Shown piece by piece: positions 47,642-57,079 of a stretch of 64,000 nt of DNA. This DNA is from Woeseiaceae bacterium. Its GTDB lineage: Bacteria; Pseudomonadota; Gammaproteobacteria; Steroidobacterales; Woeseiaceae. Every line of letters starts with the position of its first letter. Position 1 is the stretch's first letter. The stretch lies in NCBI GenBank assembly GCA_028227395.1, contig JAOIZZ010000007.1, positions 1-64,000 on the forward strand. The letters are read 5' to 3'. Below the pieces are notes generated by a model. The model was not told where the DNA came from. It saw only the letters and a program-made list of their open reading frames with translations, and searched no databases. A program made the position numbers and the translations under genes.

Positions 47642-49300
47642 GCTTACGCTTCGTCTTCCCCAATCGAAGACTCACGACAACCCGGATCATGAAGTTCCTT
47701 TAACTTACCTACCATTATTTTAACGTCCTGCATTGGTCCGATTCTCGTTCCATGGCGCCACCTTGATTAGTAGCAACATACCTGGGATCGCAAAAACCAT
47801 ACAGAGTAAAAAGAAATTCGTCCAGCCAGTTTGCTCAACAATCACTCCCGTAACCGAGTTTGCGAAGACTCTTGGAACTGCTGCAATCGCGGTAAATAAA
47901 GCGAGCTGCGTTGCAGCAAATGCCGGATTCGTTGTACGCGCCATAAATGCAATCAAAGCCGCTGTGCCAAGACCAACACCAAGGTATTCGAAAAAGACGG
48001 CTACACCGAGCATCCATGGGTTCGGGCCTACTTCTGACAATATAACGAACCCAAGAATACTAACGATTTGCACGATGCCGAACAGCCAAAGAGCACGATT
48101 GATTGCCAACTTCACCATGATTATTCCGCCCACTATTCCACCGAGAATTACGGCGACGAGGCTCGCCATCTTCGAGATCGAACCTATCTGCGTCCCGGTA
48201 AATCCCAGGTCTATGAAGAAGGGTGTCTGCAGCGCGGTCGCCATATTGTCACCGAGTTTATAGAGAAATAGAAAAGTCAGGACTAGCAACGCAGGGCGTA
48301 ATCCAGCACGTCCAAGGAAGTCTCGAAATGGCTCTATCACTGAATCTCTTAACGTTTTCGGTGGTGTGGGTTCGGCTATCGCTTCGTCAATGACAAGAGT
48401 TGCAATGATTCCAACCAACATGAACAGGGCCACAATTACGAACACCATATGCCAAGGCAGATGGTCCGCCAGAATGAAACCAAGTGCGCCAGGTATTAAC
48501 CCAGATAGACGATAGGCTTGTACATGAATTGAATTTCCCAACCCAAGCTCTACGTCCGGTAATAATTCGCGCCTATAAGCGTCAAGCACAATATCCTGAC
48601 TGGCGCTGAAGAACGCGACAGCAATAGAAAGATAAGCGATGCTCCAAATCGACACATCGGGCTTAAAAACTCCCATCGAGCCCATGGAAAACAATAAAAC
48701 CACTTGCGTGAAGAGCATCCAACCACGGCGATGGCCCAGAAATGGCAAGGTGAAGCGATCAATAATCGGCGACCAAATAAATTTCCATGTAAAGGGAAAC
48801 TGAACGAGTGCAAAGAAACCAATCTCAGCCAGACCGACACCCTCCATTCTTAACCAGCCTGGAACCAATTGAAACAATAGGTACAACGGCAGTCCCGATG
48901 TAAAGCCTGTGAAAACGCAAATTAACATTCGTCGATTCAGAATCGCTTCTTTGAAGCTTTCCGATCGCGAGCGATCATGTATGGCGTTATTTAGCATGAA
49001 CCCAATCATAATCAATCGTTACGGGTGCGTGGTCAGAAAATCGTTCGTCACGGTAAATCACGGAGTTTTTAACTTTATTCTTCAGTCCTGGCGTGACGAC
49101 GTGGTAGTCGAGGCGCCACCCAACATTATTATCCCAAGCGCGACCGCGGTTGGACCACCAGGTATATTGCTCATCATCCTGCGACAACATCCGGAACGCG
49201 TCTGTAAACCCATACTCTCGATATACCTTGTCTAACCAAGCGCGCTCTTCGGGTAGGCACCCTGATTTTTTCTGGTTTTGTTTCCAATTCTTGATATCAC
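47340..49300. other. GC-rich segment with boundaries inside trmB and xth
   Basis: Hand-counted 60-base lines give 25% GC at 47281, 48% at 47341, 50% at 47401, 57% at 48181, 58% at 49141, then 40% at 49321 and 33% at 49441. The segment covers the last third of trmB, all of ampG and the last third of xth. Both flanking genes remain in frame and show normal family sequence throughout. This fits replacement by homologous recombination from a higher-GC relative with the same gene order. No repeats or integrase mark the ends. A chimeric assembly is the alternative. Confidence 0.6.
47720..48997 (-). CDS. ampG: AmpG-type muropeptide MFS transporter
   Basis: Major facilitator with about 12 membrane helices, 425 aa. 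The N-terminus ILNRRMLICVFTGFTSGLPLYLLFQLVPGWL, then FTWKFIWSPIIDRFTLPFLGHRRGWML, and SASQDIVLDAYRRELL are AmpG hallmarks. AmpG imports anhydro-muropeptides for cell-wall recycling. The ORF track begins at 49015; I prefer the third ATG at 48997 (MLNNAIHD), which still overlaps the xth stop by 11 bases. GC is 50-58%, much higher than neighbours, and the codon choice differs accordingly, so the gene is a likely recent import. Confidence 0.85.
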   Translation of the reverse strand: MLNNAIHDRSRSESFKEAILNRRMLICVFTGFTSGLPLYLLFQLVPGWLRMEGVGLAEIGFFALVQFPFTWKFIWSPIIDRFTLPFLGHRRGWMLFTQVVLLFSMGSMGVFKPDVSIWSIAYLSIAVAFFSASQDIVLDAYRRELLPDVELGLGNSIHVQAYRLSGLIPGALGFILADHLPWHMVFVIVALFMLVGIIATLVIDEAIAEPTPPKTLRDSVIEPFRDFLGRAGLRPALLVLTFLFLYKLGDNMATALQTPFFIDLGFTGTQIGSISKMASLVAVILGGIVGGIIMVKLAINRALWLFGIVQIVSILGFVILSEVGPNPWMLGVAVFFEYLGVGLGTAALIAFMARTTNPAFAATQLALFTAIAAVPRVFANSVTGVIVEQTGWTNFFLLCMVFAIPGMLLLIKVAPWNENRTNAGR

Positions 49301-49769
49301 CTTCTTTATGGACGATATTCCAATCACCGCATAAGATATATTCAGAATGACGCCGCCTCAATTTTATTAAATGCTCCGCAAATGCCTTTAAACATTTCAT
49401 CTTAAAAGCTTGACGAACATCTCCGGAAGAGCCGGAAGGTAAGTAAACTGAAACAATATTAATCGAACCAAGTCTAACTTCAATATATCGCCCCTCATCA
49501 TCGAATTCTTTAAAGCCAATACCAAAGATAACTTTCTTAGGTTTGTGTCGAGTGTATATCGCTACTCCGCTGTAACCTTTTTTTAGAGCATCCTTGTAAT
49601 AACAAAAATAATCAGTCGGTTTAAAGCATTCGTCCACAAGTTGAAATTCTTGTGCCTTTGTTTCTTGAATGCATATGACATCTGCATTTTGTATTTTTAA
49701 CCACTCAAAGAATCCCTTCCTTGCAGCAGCCCTAATACCATTTGCATTTAAACTAATAACACGAAACAA
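48987..49769 (-). CDS. xth: Exodeoxyribonuclease III family AP endonuclease
   Basis: DNA repair nuclease of 260 aa. Conserved ExoIII/APE residues: NANGIRAA, CIQETKA, SVYLPSG, CGDWNIVH, WWSNRGRAWDNNVGWRLDYH and SDHAPV. The start is TTG at 49769, placed 7 bases after AGGA; no in-frame ATG fits. The 3' third (below about 49300) is GC-rich like ampG, while the 5' part is AT-rich. The subfamily could be ExoA/Crc-like, but the complete catalytic set supports an active enzyme. Confidence 0.92.
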   Translation of the reverse strand: MFRVISLNANGIRAAARKGFFEWLKIQNADVICIQETKAQEFQLVDECFKPTDYFCYYKDALKKGYSGVAIYTRHKPKKVIFGIGFKEFDDEGRYIEVRLGSINIVSVYLPSGSSGDVRQAFKMKCLKAFAEHLIKLRRRHSEYILCGDWNIVHKEGDIKNWKQNQKKSGCLPEERAWLDKVYREYGFTDAFRMLSQDDEQYTWWSNRGRAWDNNVGWRLDYHVVTPGLKNKVKNSVIYRDERFSDHAPVTIDYDWVHAK

Positions 49770-49904
49770 TTTTCATTCCTTTTGGGTGCGTTTTATTATA
49801 AGACTTGGGTTAACTAACAATCCTACTGACTTCGACCTATAATAGGAATTATATTTTGGCTTAATATTATATCGACTTAATAGAAACTATAGTGATCCCA
49901 TAAA

Positions 49905-50552
49905 ATGCAAATGTATAAAAGAAATTTTCTCGAATTGGCTATAAAATTAGGTGTTCTTAAATTCGGAGAATTTACTTTAAAATCTGGTCGAAAAAGTCCT
50001 TATTTTTTTAATGCAGGGCTTTTTAATACGGGTCAAGCAGTCGCAGATTTAAGTCAATACTACGCAAATGCTATAGTCGATTCTGGAATAGAATTTGATA
50101 TGATATTTGGTCCTGCTTATAAAGGCATACCACTAGCTACTCAATCAGCGGCAGCACTTGCCGAGCACCACCAAATAAATAAACCGTTTTCCTATAATAG
50201 AAAAGAACTAAAGAAACATGGTGAAGGTGGAATTATTGTTGGTGCACCTCTAGATGGTCGAGTACTAATCATTGATGATGTAATTACTGCTGGCACAGCT
50301 GTAAGGGAAGCGTTCGATTTGATCGAAAATTCAAATGCAAAGATTGCTGGATTGGTAATTTCAATAGATAGACAAGAAATAGGGGTAAACGAAAAATCAG
50401 CTGTTCAAGAGCTGGAAGACAATCTTAATATACCAGTTGTCAGTATCGCCAAACTTGATGATCTTATCGAACTAATGAAAATAACGAGTGACTTAAAAGT
50501 TCACTTGCCATCAATAATTCAATATCAGCAACAATACGGCATCACAGTTTAA
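49905..50552 (+). CDS. pyrE: Orotate phosphoribosyltransferase
   Basis: Pyrimidine biosynthesis enzyme, 215 aa, converting orotate and PRPP to [47 protein letters not shown] and the PRPP motif [17 protein letters not shown] are present. Start at 49905 or the nearby ATG at 49911. The leader has no evident attenuator. Divergent from xth. Confidence 0.97.
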   Translation: MQMYKRNFLELAIKLGVLKFGEFTLKSGRKSPYFFNAGLFNTGQAVADLSQYYANAIVDSGIEFDMIFGPAYKGIPLATQSAAALAEHHQINKPFSYNRKELKKHGEGGIIVGAPLDGRVLIIDDVITAGTAVREAFDLIENSNAKIAGLVISIDRQEIGVNEKSAVQELEDNLNIPVVSIAKLDDLIELMKITSDLKVHLPSIIQYQQQYGITV

Positions 50553-50580
50553 ATAGGCTAGTATTCCGCTCAAATAAAAC

Positions 50581-51477
50581 CTATATTTCGCGCATCATGT
50601 CTAGGACAGCAATATTTTGCATTGGGGTTCCAGTAATTCTTAAAATGTTCTTTTTTTCTGCCATATTTAAAGTCACATCAACATCCAAAATATCTTTAAG
50701 AAGAGTCACTTTTTTAAGATATCCAGCCTTATCTGCAATTCGCATATCCGAAGTAAATGACCGCGTGAGATCATAGTCAAATAATACATTTACATCTTTA
50801 CGTCCATAGACATCGCCGGTAATTTCACCAGATTGAGAGGTCGTACACAGCGAAGCAACAACTGCTCCATTTTTGATGGATTCTATATTTTTATCATCTA
50901 TTAAACATTCAGAGGTATTGGTCACCATAATAACGGTGTCGTAATCGCTTAGGTCCATGACATCTTGAAATTCAGCACTTATACCTAAATCATTGCATGA
51001 GGCCTCAAATGAATCAGCACGTTGATTTCTGGCATGATAATCAATGCAATCAATTAAGGGAAAGGCATAATTAAGATATCGAATTACCTCAATCGCCAAT
51101 TTTCCTGCCCCTATTATTAGAATTTTATTTGGTTTATGTTTTAAACTTTCAAAAAATAAACAAACCATCGCAGCAGTTCGTTGTTGAATCTGTTCCTTAA
51201 TATTACACTCAAAGATGCATTGACCTTTTTCATAAATTCGACCAGTAGTTGCGTATTCATTACTTATAACATCATAAGGGCCAGATACTTCATAAATCAA
51301 CGGAGCCTGATTATCACGTAAAAGAAAAGTCGTTTCAAAAACATTATCACCCAAAAAACTTCCGTCTATATTTTCGAATTCTAATAAAGCACGTTGGTAT
51401 TTTAAGCGATGATTATTTATTAATAGTTGCCGAATATTAGCTATTAATCTTTCTTTATTAAGAATAATTTCACTCAT
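50581..51477 (-). CDS. Divergent ornithine cyclodeaminase/mu-crystallin-like protein
   Basis: Protein of 298 aa with a Rossmann loop ILIIGAGKLAIEVIRYL in the middle and a C-terminal stretch (DYDLTRSFTSDMRIADKAGYLKKVTLLKDIL) that resembles the ornithine cyclodeaminase family. The N-terminal catalytic region is weakly conserved (GRIYEKGQC). Family members reduce imines or ketones with NAD(P)H. It lies downstream of dut, separated by about 63 bases. Function uncertain. Confidence 0.5.
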   Translation of the reverse strand: MSEIILNKERLIANIRQLLINNHRLKYQRALLEFENIDGSFLGDNVFETTFLLRDNQAPLIYEVSGPYDVISNEYATTGRIYEKGQCIFECNIKEQIQQRTAAMVCLFFESLKHKPNKILIIGAGKLAIEVIRYLNYAFPLIDCIDYHARNQRADSFEASCNDLGISAEFQDVMDLSDYDTVIMVTNTSECLIDDKNIESIKNGAVVASLCTTSQSGEITGDVYGRKDVNVLFDYDLTRSFTSDMRIADKAGYLKKVTLLKDILDVDVTLNMAEKKNILRITGTPMQNIAVLDMMREI

Positions 51478-51540
51478 AATTTTCTTTTTGAATTAAACGG
51501 TTAATTGTTAAATTGAAATAACAGAGAACTTACAAATCAA

Positions 51541-51996
51541 CTAAGATCTTCCAGAATGTCCAAATCCACCTTCGCCTCTATCGGTTTCTTCAAACTCATC
51601 AACTACCTCAAATTCAACTCTCTCGACAGGAATAAAAACCATTTGAGCAATTCGATCACCGGGTTTAATAATATAAGCCTTACCACTTCGGTTCCAACAA
51701 GAAATAAAAACTTGGCCTTGGTAATCCGAATCAATTAAACCTGTTAGATTACCCAATACCAATCCGTGTTTATGCCCTAATCCTGACCTCGGTAACAATA
51801 TAGCTGCTAAATTATTGTTGGCTATATAAATAGCTAAGCCTGTTGGAATTAGATGGGTTTCACCCGATTCAACCACCAATTCCTCATCAATACATGCACG
51901 CATATCCATACCTGCTGATCCATCAGTTGCTAAATGTGGCAATGGAATATCATTACCAATCCGCGGATCTAATATTTTTAACTGTATGGATTTCAT
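51541..51996 (-). CDS. dut: dUTP diphosphatase
   Basis: Trimeric dUTPase that hydrolyses dUTP to dUMP. All five motifs are visible: [50 protein letters not shown] and the C-terminal [10 protein letters not shown]. The track starts at a TTG; the ATG at 51996 ([14 protein letters not shown]) matches the family. Immediately downstream of coaBC, the usual gammaproteobacterial order. Confidence 0.96.
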   Translation of the reverse strand: MKSIQLKILDPRIGNDIPLPHLATDGSAGMDMRACIDEELVVESGETHLIPTGLAIYIANNNLAAILLPRSGLGHKHGLVLGNLTGLIDSDYQGQVFISCWNRSGKAYIIKPGDRIAQMVFIPVERVEFEVVDEFEETDRGEGGFGHSGRS

Positions 51997-52008
51997 ATTT
52001 TTTTCCAA

Positions 52009-53241
52009 TTAACGAATAGAGGTTATATTTGAAGGATTTGTTTTTTTTTGTTCAAATTTAATTTGAAATCTTTCTGTAATTAAGAGTACTAACTTTTTTG
52101 CTAGAATATTTTTTGGCATTTTTTTAAATTTTTTTCCTGACGCTCCCCAGAAGACATGCACAGCATTATCATCTTGATCAAATCCATGATCTGGACCGAC
52201 TCTATTCGCAATGATCATATTCAATGATTTGTCATTGAGTTTTTTTAAAGCATATTCTTTCAATCGGTGTGTTTCAGCAGCAAATCCAACAGTGAACGGT
52301 GCTATTTCTAACTTACTAACGGATGAAAGCACATCTTCAGATTTTACTAACTCAATGATTAAATCATTCTTCATTTTTTTAATTTTATTCTTATGAATGA
52401 TAACTGGGCGATAATCTGCCACTGCTGCTGCTGCCACAAATATATCCACATCATTGATGTTTTTGTGCACAGCTTTGAGCATATCATCAGCGGTTTCTAT
52501 ATAGGTAAGTGCCATATGTTCAGGCTTAGGTAAATTAGTTGGTCCACTGACCAAGTGAACGTCTGCGCCTGCGGCTCTGAATTCAGAAGCAAGTGCATAG
52601 CCCATCTTTCCTGAGCTTCTATTAGTGATATAACGAATTGGATCAATAGCTTCTCGAGTTGGACCAGCCGTGATAAGAACTTTCTTACCTATTAACGGCC
52701 TATCAATATTCATCACCTTATTGATTAGAGACTCTACTATGAATTCAGGTTCAGGCATTCGGCCAATACCGGTTTCTCCACAAGCTTGATCCCCAGTTTC
52801 TGGATCAATAATCACTATCCCTCTGTTTAGAAGAATATTTCTATTTTCCTGAACAGCTGAATTCCCCCACATCACATGATTCATTGCAGGCGAAATTACA
52901 ATCTTCGCTTTTGTCGCCAAACATAATGTGGTTAATAAATCGTCGGCTGATCCTTGCGCAATTTTTGCCATAAAATTAGCTGTAGTTGGAGCAATTAATA
53001 TGTAATCAGCCCAGCGAGCTAATTCAATGTGATTCATCACTGCTTCGGCTTCTTTATCCCATAAATTAGATCTCACGGGATTTAATGACACAGCTTGGAG
53101 ACTTGTTTCCGTAACAAATTCCTTGGCACTCTCAGTTAAAACTACCTTTATTGAAAACCCATGTGCGCGCAACTGTCTCACTAATTCTGGTGATTTATAA
53201 GCTGCAATACTTCCAGTAACGCCGAGTAATATATTTTTCAT
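52009..53241 (-). CDS. coaBC: Bifunctional phosphopantothenoylcysteine synthetase/decarboxylase
   Basis: Two-domain coenzyme A enzyme, 410 aa. The N-terminal flavin decarboxylase (CoaC) has VTGSIAAYKSPEL, HIELARWADYILIAPTTANF and PAMNHVMW; the hinge holds the catalytic Cys in QACGETGIGRMPEP. The C-terminal CoaB domain starts with KKVLITAGPTREAIDPIRYITNRSSGKMG. Upstream 265 bases separate it divergently from rpmB. Confidence 0.96.
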   Translation of the reverse strand: MKNILLGVTGSIAAYKSPELVRQLRAHGFSIKVVLTESAKEFVTETSLQAVSLNPVRSNLWDKEAEAVMNHIELARWADYILIAPTTANFMAKIAQGSADDLLTTLCLATKAKIVISPAMNHVMWGNSAVQENRNILLNRGIVIIDPETGDQACGETGIGRMPEPEFIVESLINKVMNIDRPLIGKKVLITAGPTREAIDPIRYITNRSSGKMGYALASEFRAAGADVHLVSGPTNLPKPEHMALTYIETADDMLKAVHKNINDVDIFVAAAAVADYRPVIIHKNKIKKMKNDLIIELVKSEDVLSSVSKLEIAPFTVGFAAETHRLKEYALKKLNDKSLNMIIANRVGPDHGFDQDDNAVHVFWGASGKKFKKMPKNILAKKLVLLITERFQIKFEQKKTNPSNITSIR

Positions 53242-53414
53242 AGTATAAATAAATTCAATAATTTCTTACGTTAAATGCAAGCTTATACGTTGGTGTACCT
53301 ATATTTCCAGTAAATTAAAGAATTAATCAATACTTAATAAAATAGTTCTTTCTATTATACGAAAAATAAGAGGCTTAATTATTCAAGATAAATAAGGTAA
53401 AATACTCTTATTAA

Positions 53415-53433
53415 CCTTGATTACACATCAAGG
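53415..53433 (+). promoter_or_regulatory. Hairpin in the rpmB leader
   Basis: A perfect 7-bp stem CCTTGAT/ATCAAGG with a 5-base loop lies about 75 bases before the rpmB ATG, shortly after a TAAAAT box at 53400 that could be a -10. It has no T-run and could be a leader structure for ribosomal-protein control; purely positional inference. Confidence 0.3.
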
Positions 53434-53506
53434 TACTGGTATAAAGTTCCGCTGCTCGCTACTTATTAAGCGACTATCTTTTAACAACACAGCAAGAGAC
53501 TGAGCC

Positions 53507-53743
53507 ATGTCTAAAATTTGTCAAGTTACAGGCAAAAGCCCAATGAGCGGAAACAATGTTTCCCATGCTCACAATAAAACTCGTCGTCGTTTTCTGCCTA
53601 ATCTTCAAAATAAAAGATTTTGGCTAGAAAAAGAGAAGCGATTTGTTAGGCTAAAAGTGTCAGCAAAAGGTCTAAGAATCATCGATAAACATGGCCTAGA
53701 GAAAGTCCTAGCTGATATGCGCGCACAAGGTCAGCGCGTTTAA
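53507..53743 (+). CDS. rpmB: 50S ribosomal protein L28
   Basis: Ribosomal protein L28, 78 aa: [30 protein letters not shown] and [20 protein letters not shown]. First gene of the rpmBG operon, followed after 19 bases by L33. The 265-base spacer upstream contains the divergent promoters of rpmB and coaBC and a 7-bp stem hairpin. Confidence 0.98.
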   Translation: MSKICQVTGKSPMSGNNVSHAHNKTRRRFLPNLQNKRFWLEKEKRFVRLKVSAKGLRIIDKHGLEKVLADMRAQGQRV

Positions 53744-53762
53744 TTTTATATCGGAAACTAAA

Positions 53763-53918
53763 ATGAGAGAAAAAATAAGATTAGTCTCAAGCGCCGGAAC
53801 CGGTCATTTTTATACTACAGATAAAAATAAGCGTGTTCATCCTGAAAAAATGGAAACTAAAAAATACGATCCTACAATTCGCAAACATGTTCTTTATAAA
53901 GAAGCAAAGATCAAATAA
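53763..53918 (+). CDS. rpmG: 50S ribosomal protein L33
   Basis: A 51-residue gene missing from the ORF track. [45 protein letters not shown] matches L33. It has no zinc-binding cysteines, so it is the C-minus (zinc-independent) form. GGAAAC precedes the ATG. Second gene of the rpmBG operon. Confidence 0.96.
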   Translation: MREKIRLVSSAGTGHFYTTDKNKRVHPEKMETKKYDPTIRKHVLYKEAKIK

Positions 53919-53988
53919 GTCTTTGTATTAATCAATCTATTGTTAGTGAAATAGATTGTTCCTAAAATAATTTAATCTTCTAAATCCA

Positions 53989-54801
53989 ATGCCTGAATTG
54001 CCAGAAGTCGAAACCACAAGACTAGGCATAATTCCATGGGTCCTCTCAAAGAAAATTACTGATGTCCAAATAAGAGAGTCTCGATTGCGTTGGCCGATAC
54101 CTGCAAAAATAAAAGATCATCTAATAAATAAAAATATTCTCTTTGTAAAGAGACGTGCAAAATATTTATTACTCGAGACGATTAATGGATCTGCCATCAT
54201 CCATCTTGGAATGTCAGGTAGTTTAAGAATTATTAAAGATTCTGAGCCTGCCGGTAAACATGATCATTTTGATATTATATTCAGCGATGGTTTGGCCTTA
54301 AGGTATAGAGATCCACGACGATTTGGTTCTTTTCTATGGTCAATAGACCCTCTTTCGCACCCCTTATTAAGTAAACTTGGGCCTGAACCACTTGAAGATA
54401 TTTTTACTGGTAACTATCTCTGGAATAAGTCGTATAAGCGTAAAGTATCCATCAAACAATTTATCATGAATGCTCAAATCGTTGTTGGTGTGGGTAATAT
54501 TTATGCCAGTGAGTCACTCTTTATGGCTGGCATTAATCCTAAACGTCAAGCTGGTAGGATTTCAAAAATACGTATGGAAAAATTAGTGGCTTCAATTAAA
54601 AAAATCTTATTACAGGCAATTGATGCTGGTGGTACGACTTTACAAGACTTTCATACTTCGGATGGAGGTGATGGATATTTCAAAGCTAAGCTCAATGCCT
54701 ACGACCGCAAAGGCAAGCCATGTCTATTTTGTTCTTCTGCAATATCGATGATTGTTATTGGCCAGCGATCAACATTCTACTGCAAAAACTGTCAAACTTA
54801 A
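53989..54801 (+). CDS. mutM: Formamidopyrimidine-DNA glycosylase
   Basis: Base-excision glycosylase/AP lyase for oxidised purines, 270 aa. N-terminal PELPEVETTR carries the catalytic Pro2 and Glu3. LGMSGSLRI, DPRRFGSF, VGNIYASESLF and a C-terminal zinc finger CLFC...CKNC are present. Follows rpmBG; its 3' end overlaps convergent coaD by 4 bases. Confidence 0.97.
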   Translation: MPELPEVETTRLGIIPWVLSKKITDVQIRESRLRWPIPAKIKDHLINKNILFVKRRAKYLLLETINGSAIIHLGMSGSLRIIKDSEPAGKHDHFDIIFSDGLALRYRDPRRFGSFLWSIDPLSHPLLSKLGPEPLEDIFTGNYLWNKSYKRKVSIKQFIMNAQIVVGVGNIYASESLFMAGINPKRQAGRISKIRMEKLVASIKKILLQAIDAGGTTLQDFHTSDGGDGYFKAKLNAYDRKGKPCLFCSSAISMIVIGQRSTFYCKNCQT

Positions 54802-55286
54802 TTCTTGGATTTATTAAAACGATCAACAAGAATCCTCTCTACAACTGGCGCAACAAAATTGCTCACATTACCACCCATATTGGCAACTTCGCGAACTAAA
54901 CTAGAGGTAATAAATGCATATTCGGTTGGAGTTAGAAATGCCGTTTCAATCTCCTTAGCTAAATATCGATTCATATTCGCAAGCTGCAGTTCATACTCAA
55001 AATCTGACACAGCACGCAAACCTCTAACTATTACTGTAACGTCATTCGCCATAGCAAAATCCACAGTCAATCCTGAATAATCACAAACTTCAATATTATT
55101 TAAATCCTTCAAGACAGACTTGGCCATATCGACTCTTTCTTCCAACGTAAACATTGGATTTTTTTCAGGATTTGCAGCAATAGCCACAACAACTTTGTCA
55201 AAAATTTTTGACGCACGAATTGCCAACTCTCTATGACCAAGTGTCATTGGGTCGAATGTACCAGGATACATCGCTTTTACTGTCAT
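54798..55286 (-). CDS. coaD: Pantetheine-phosphate adenylyltransferase
   Basis: Fourth step of coenzyme A biosynthesis, 162 aa. Nucleotidyltransferase motif YPGTFDPMTLGHREL, RGLRAVSDFEYELQLANMNR and the ISSSLVREVA-like ITSSLVREVANMGGNV end are present. Twenty-eight bases follow rsmD in the same direction, so they are probably co-transcribed. Confidence 0.97.
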   Translation of the reverse strand: MTVKAMYPGTFDPMTLGHRELAIRASKIFDKVVVAIAANPEKNPMFTLEERVDMAKSVLKDLNNIEVCDYSGLTVDFAMANDVTVIVRGLRAVSDFEYELQLANMNRYLAKEIETAFLTPTEYAFITSSLVREVANMGGNVSNFVAPVVERILVDRFNKSKN

Positions 55287-55314
55287 TAAAAAATCCTCGC
55301 TCTGTTTATAATAA

Positions 55315-55905
55315 CTAATTCACTTTTATTAATGCAAAACAAACTTTGCCAATGTTCTTTTGATGAGTAATTGCCCAATTCTCTGGAAGAACTGGAAAAT
55401 CTTGTTTAATGTCAAGCTCAACATATATTTTAGCGTCAGGCGATAACCATTGACTATGATATAGAAGTCCAAGCACATCTGTTAATGAATTATCTGCAAA
55501 AGGAGGGTCCAAGAAAATTAAATTGAATGTTTGATTTACTTTAGATTTTAAAAAAACCATTGCTTCCTGATTATAAATGTTTAAATTTATTGCTCCAAAT
55601 AACTTAGCAGTTTCATGCAAATAACTATTTGCCAACTTAGAATTTTCCACAAATGTTACTGATGAAGCGCCTCTTGATAGTGCTTCGAATCCTAAACTTC
55701 CAGTTCCAGCGAATAAATCCAAACATTGCGCATTTTCAATATCAGGGGCCAGCCAATTAAATAAGGTTTCCCTGATACGTTCAGATGTAGGGCGTAAATT
55801 TTCTAAATTAGCAACTTTCAAGAAGCGATTACGCCATATTCCGGATACAATTCGGATACGCCCCGGATAATGATTGTTGTGTAATGTATTTTTCTTTTTT
55901 GACAT
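55315..55905 (-). CDS. rsmD: 16S rRNA (guanine966-N2)-methyltransferase RsmD
   Basis: Methylates G966 of 16S rRNA. RIRIVSGIWRNRFLKV, LRPTSERIRETLFNWL, CLDLFAGTGSLGFEALSRGA (SAM motif) and the catalytic LIFLDPPFAD are present. The track starts at a TTG; ATG at 55905 (MSKKKNTLH) is preferred. Divergent from ftsY with a 53-base spacer, matching the conserved rsmD-ftsY arrangement. Confidence 0.96.
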   Translation of the reverse strand: MSKKKNTLHNNHYPGRIRIVSGIWRNRFLKVANLENLRPTSERIRETLFNWLAPDIENAQCLDLFAGTGSLGFEALSRGASSVTFVENSKLANSYLHETAKLFGAINLNIYNQEAMVFLKSKVNQTFNLIFLDPPFADNSLTDVLGLLYHSQWLSPDAKIYVELDIKQDFPVLPENWAITHQKNIGKVCFALIKVN

Positions 55906-55958
55906 AAAGAACAAGTTATTTTTATATAATCAATAAATCTAAAACTAGGAATATAGCA

Positions 55959-56927
55959 GTGACTAACGAACATAATGACATAGATGATAAGCCAAAAAAC
56001 TTTTTTTCACGGCTAACTAGCGCCTTAAAAGGGAAAAAAGACGTTCTAAAAAATAACTTAGTCAATATTCTAACAACAAATAAAATCAATGAAGATCTAT
56101 TGGAAGAAATTGAAACTGAACTTATCATCGCAGATATTGGAGTTCATACTACCCAAAAAATAATCAATCAATTAAAAGAAAAAAGAAAGAAAAATTCTAA
56201 AAAAAATGAAGATCTAAAGCACAATATTAGAGATATTATGTTATCTATATTAGAGCCTGTATGTACTCCACTTATCATAAAAAATAATGATGATCCTTTC
56301 GTGATTCTAATGATAGGGGTAAATGGAGCTGGAAAAACAACCTCTATTGGAAAATTATCACGGTACTTTAAAGATCAAAATCATTCAGTAATATTAGCTG
56401 CCGGCGATACATTTCGCGCAGCTGCTATAGAACAACTTCAAGTTTGGGGCCAAAGAAATAAAATCGAAGTAATATCCCAAGAAACTGGCGCTGATCCTGG
56501 TGCCGTAATTTTTGACGCTCATGCATCTGCTAAAGCAAAAAAAATTAATGTACTTCTAGCGGATACCGCAGGTCGTTTGCATACACAAACAGGCCTAATG
56601 GATGAATTAATTAAAATAAAAAAAATTCTTAACAAACAATGCGATGCAGCACCGCATGAAGTTATGTTAGTTCTCGATGCCAGCCTTGGTCAAAATGCAT
56701 TAATACAAGCTGAAAAATTCAATGAAGCACTAGGTATAACTGGACTAATTGTCACCAAGCTCGACGGAAGTGCAAAGGGTGGAATCGTATTAAGTATCGC
56801 GGATAAACTAAAAATTCCAATCCGATTTATTGGTATAGGCGAGAAACTTGAGGATATGCAAGTCTTTAATCGTCATGATTACGTCAATGCTTTATTGAAT
56901 CTACCTCAAAATCATCAAAATAATTAA
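55959..56927 (+). CDS. ftsY: Signal recognition particle receptor FtsY
   Basis: SRP receptor GTPase, 322 aa, essential for co-translational membrane targeting. Only the NG region plus about 20 leading residues is present; the long acidic A domain of E. coli FtsY is missing. G motifs: GVNGAGKTTSIGKLS, DTFRAAAIEQLQVWG, DTAGRLHTQTGLMDEL and TKLDGSAKGG. GTG start with AGGA 8 bases upstream. ftsE and ftsX, the usual downstream genes, are absent; rpoH is next. Confidence 0.96.
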   Translation: MTNEHNDIDDKPKNFFSRLTSALKGKKDVLKNNLVNILTTNKINEDLLEEIETELIIADIGVHTTQKIINQLKEKRKKNSKKNEDLKHNIRDIMLSILEPVCTPLIIKNNDDPFVILMIGVNGAGKTTSIGKLSRYFKDQNHSVILAAGDTFRAAAIEQLQVWGQRNKIEVISQETGADPGAVIFDAHASAKAKKINVLLADTAGRLHTQTGLMDELIKIKKILNKQCDAAPHEVMLVLDASLGQNALIQAEKFNEALGITGLIVTKLDGSAKGGIVLSIADKLKIPIRFIGIGEKLEDMQVFNRHDYVNALLNLPQNHQNN

Positions 56928-57027
56928 ACTTTTTAAAAATGAGTAAATTTACGCATTTATCAAGTAAATTTTTTAGTATTTTATTGAAATTTCCTCATAT
57001 CTTTAAACAGTAAACTACTGATTTATA

Positions 57028-57042
57028 AAGTTATTATAACTT
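57028..57042. repeat. 15-bp inverted repeat upstream of rpoH
   Basis: AAGTTATTATAACTT is a perfect dyad (6-bp arms, 3-base centre) about 100 bases before the preferred rpoH start. It could be an operator or an AT-rich promoter part. In AT-rich DNA such a palindrome may arise by chance. Confidence 0.3.
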
Positions 57043-57079
57043 ATAGATGTATCTATTTGTAAAATCATTCACCATATTA

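Noticed and set aside
47644-47733. A 29-codon reverse ORF (MQDVKIMVGKLKELHDPGC...) overlapping the ampG end
   Set aside because: Starts inside ampG, has no ribosome site and matches nothing I recognise; treated as chance in the GC-rich tract.
47733-48263. A 176-aa forward ORF from the ORF track
   Set aside because: It lies opposite ampG, whose frame shows clear AmpG motifs; the longer open frame is a by-product of the higher GC content.
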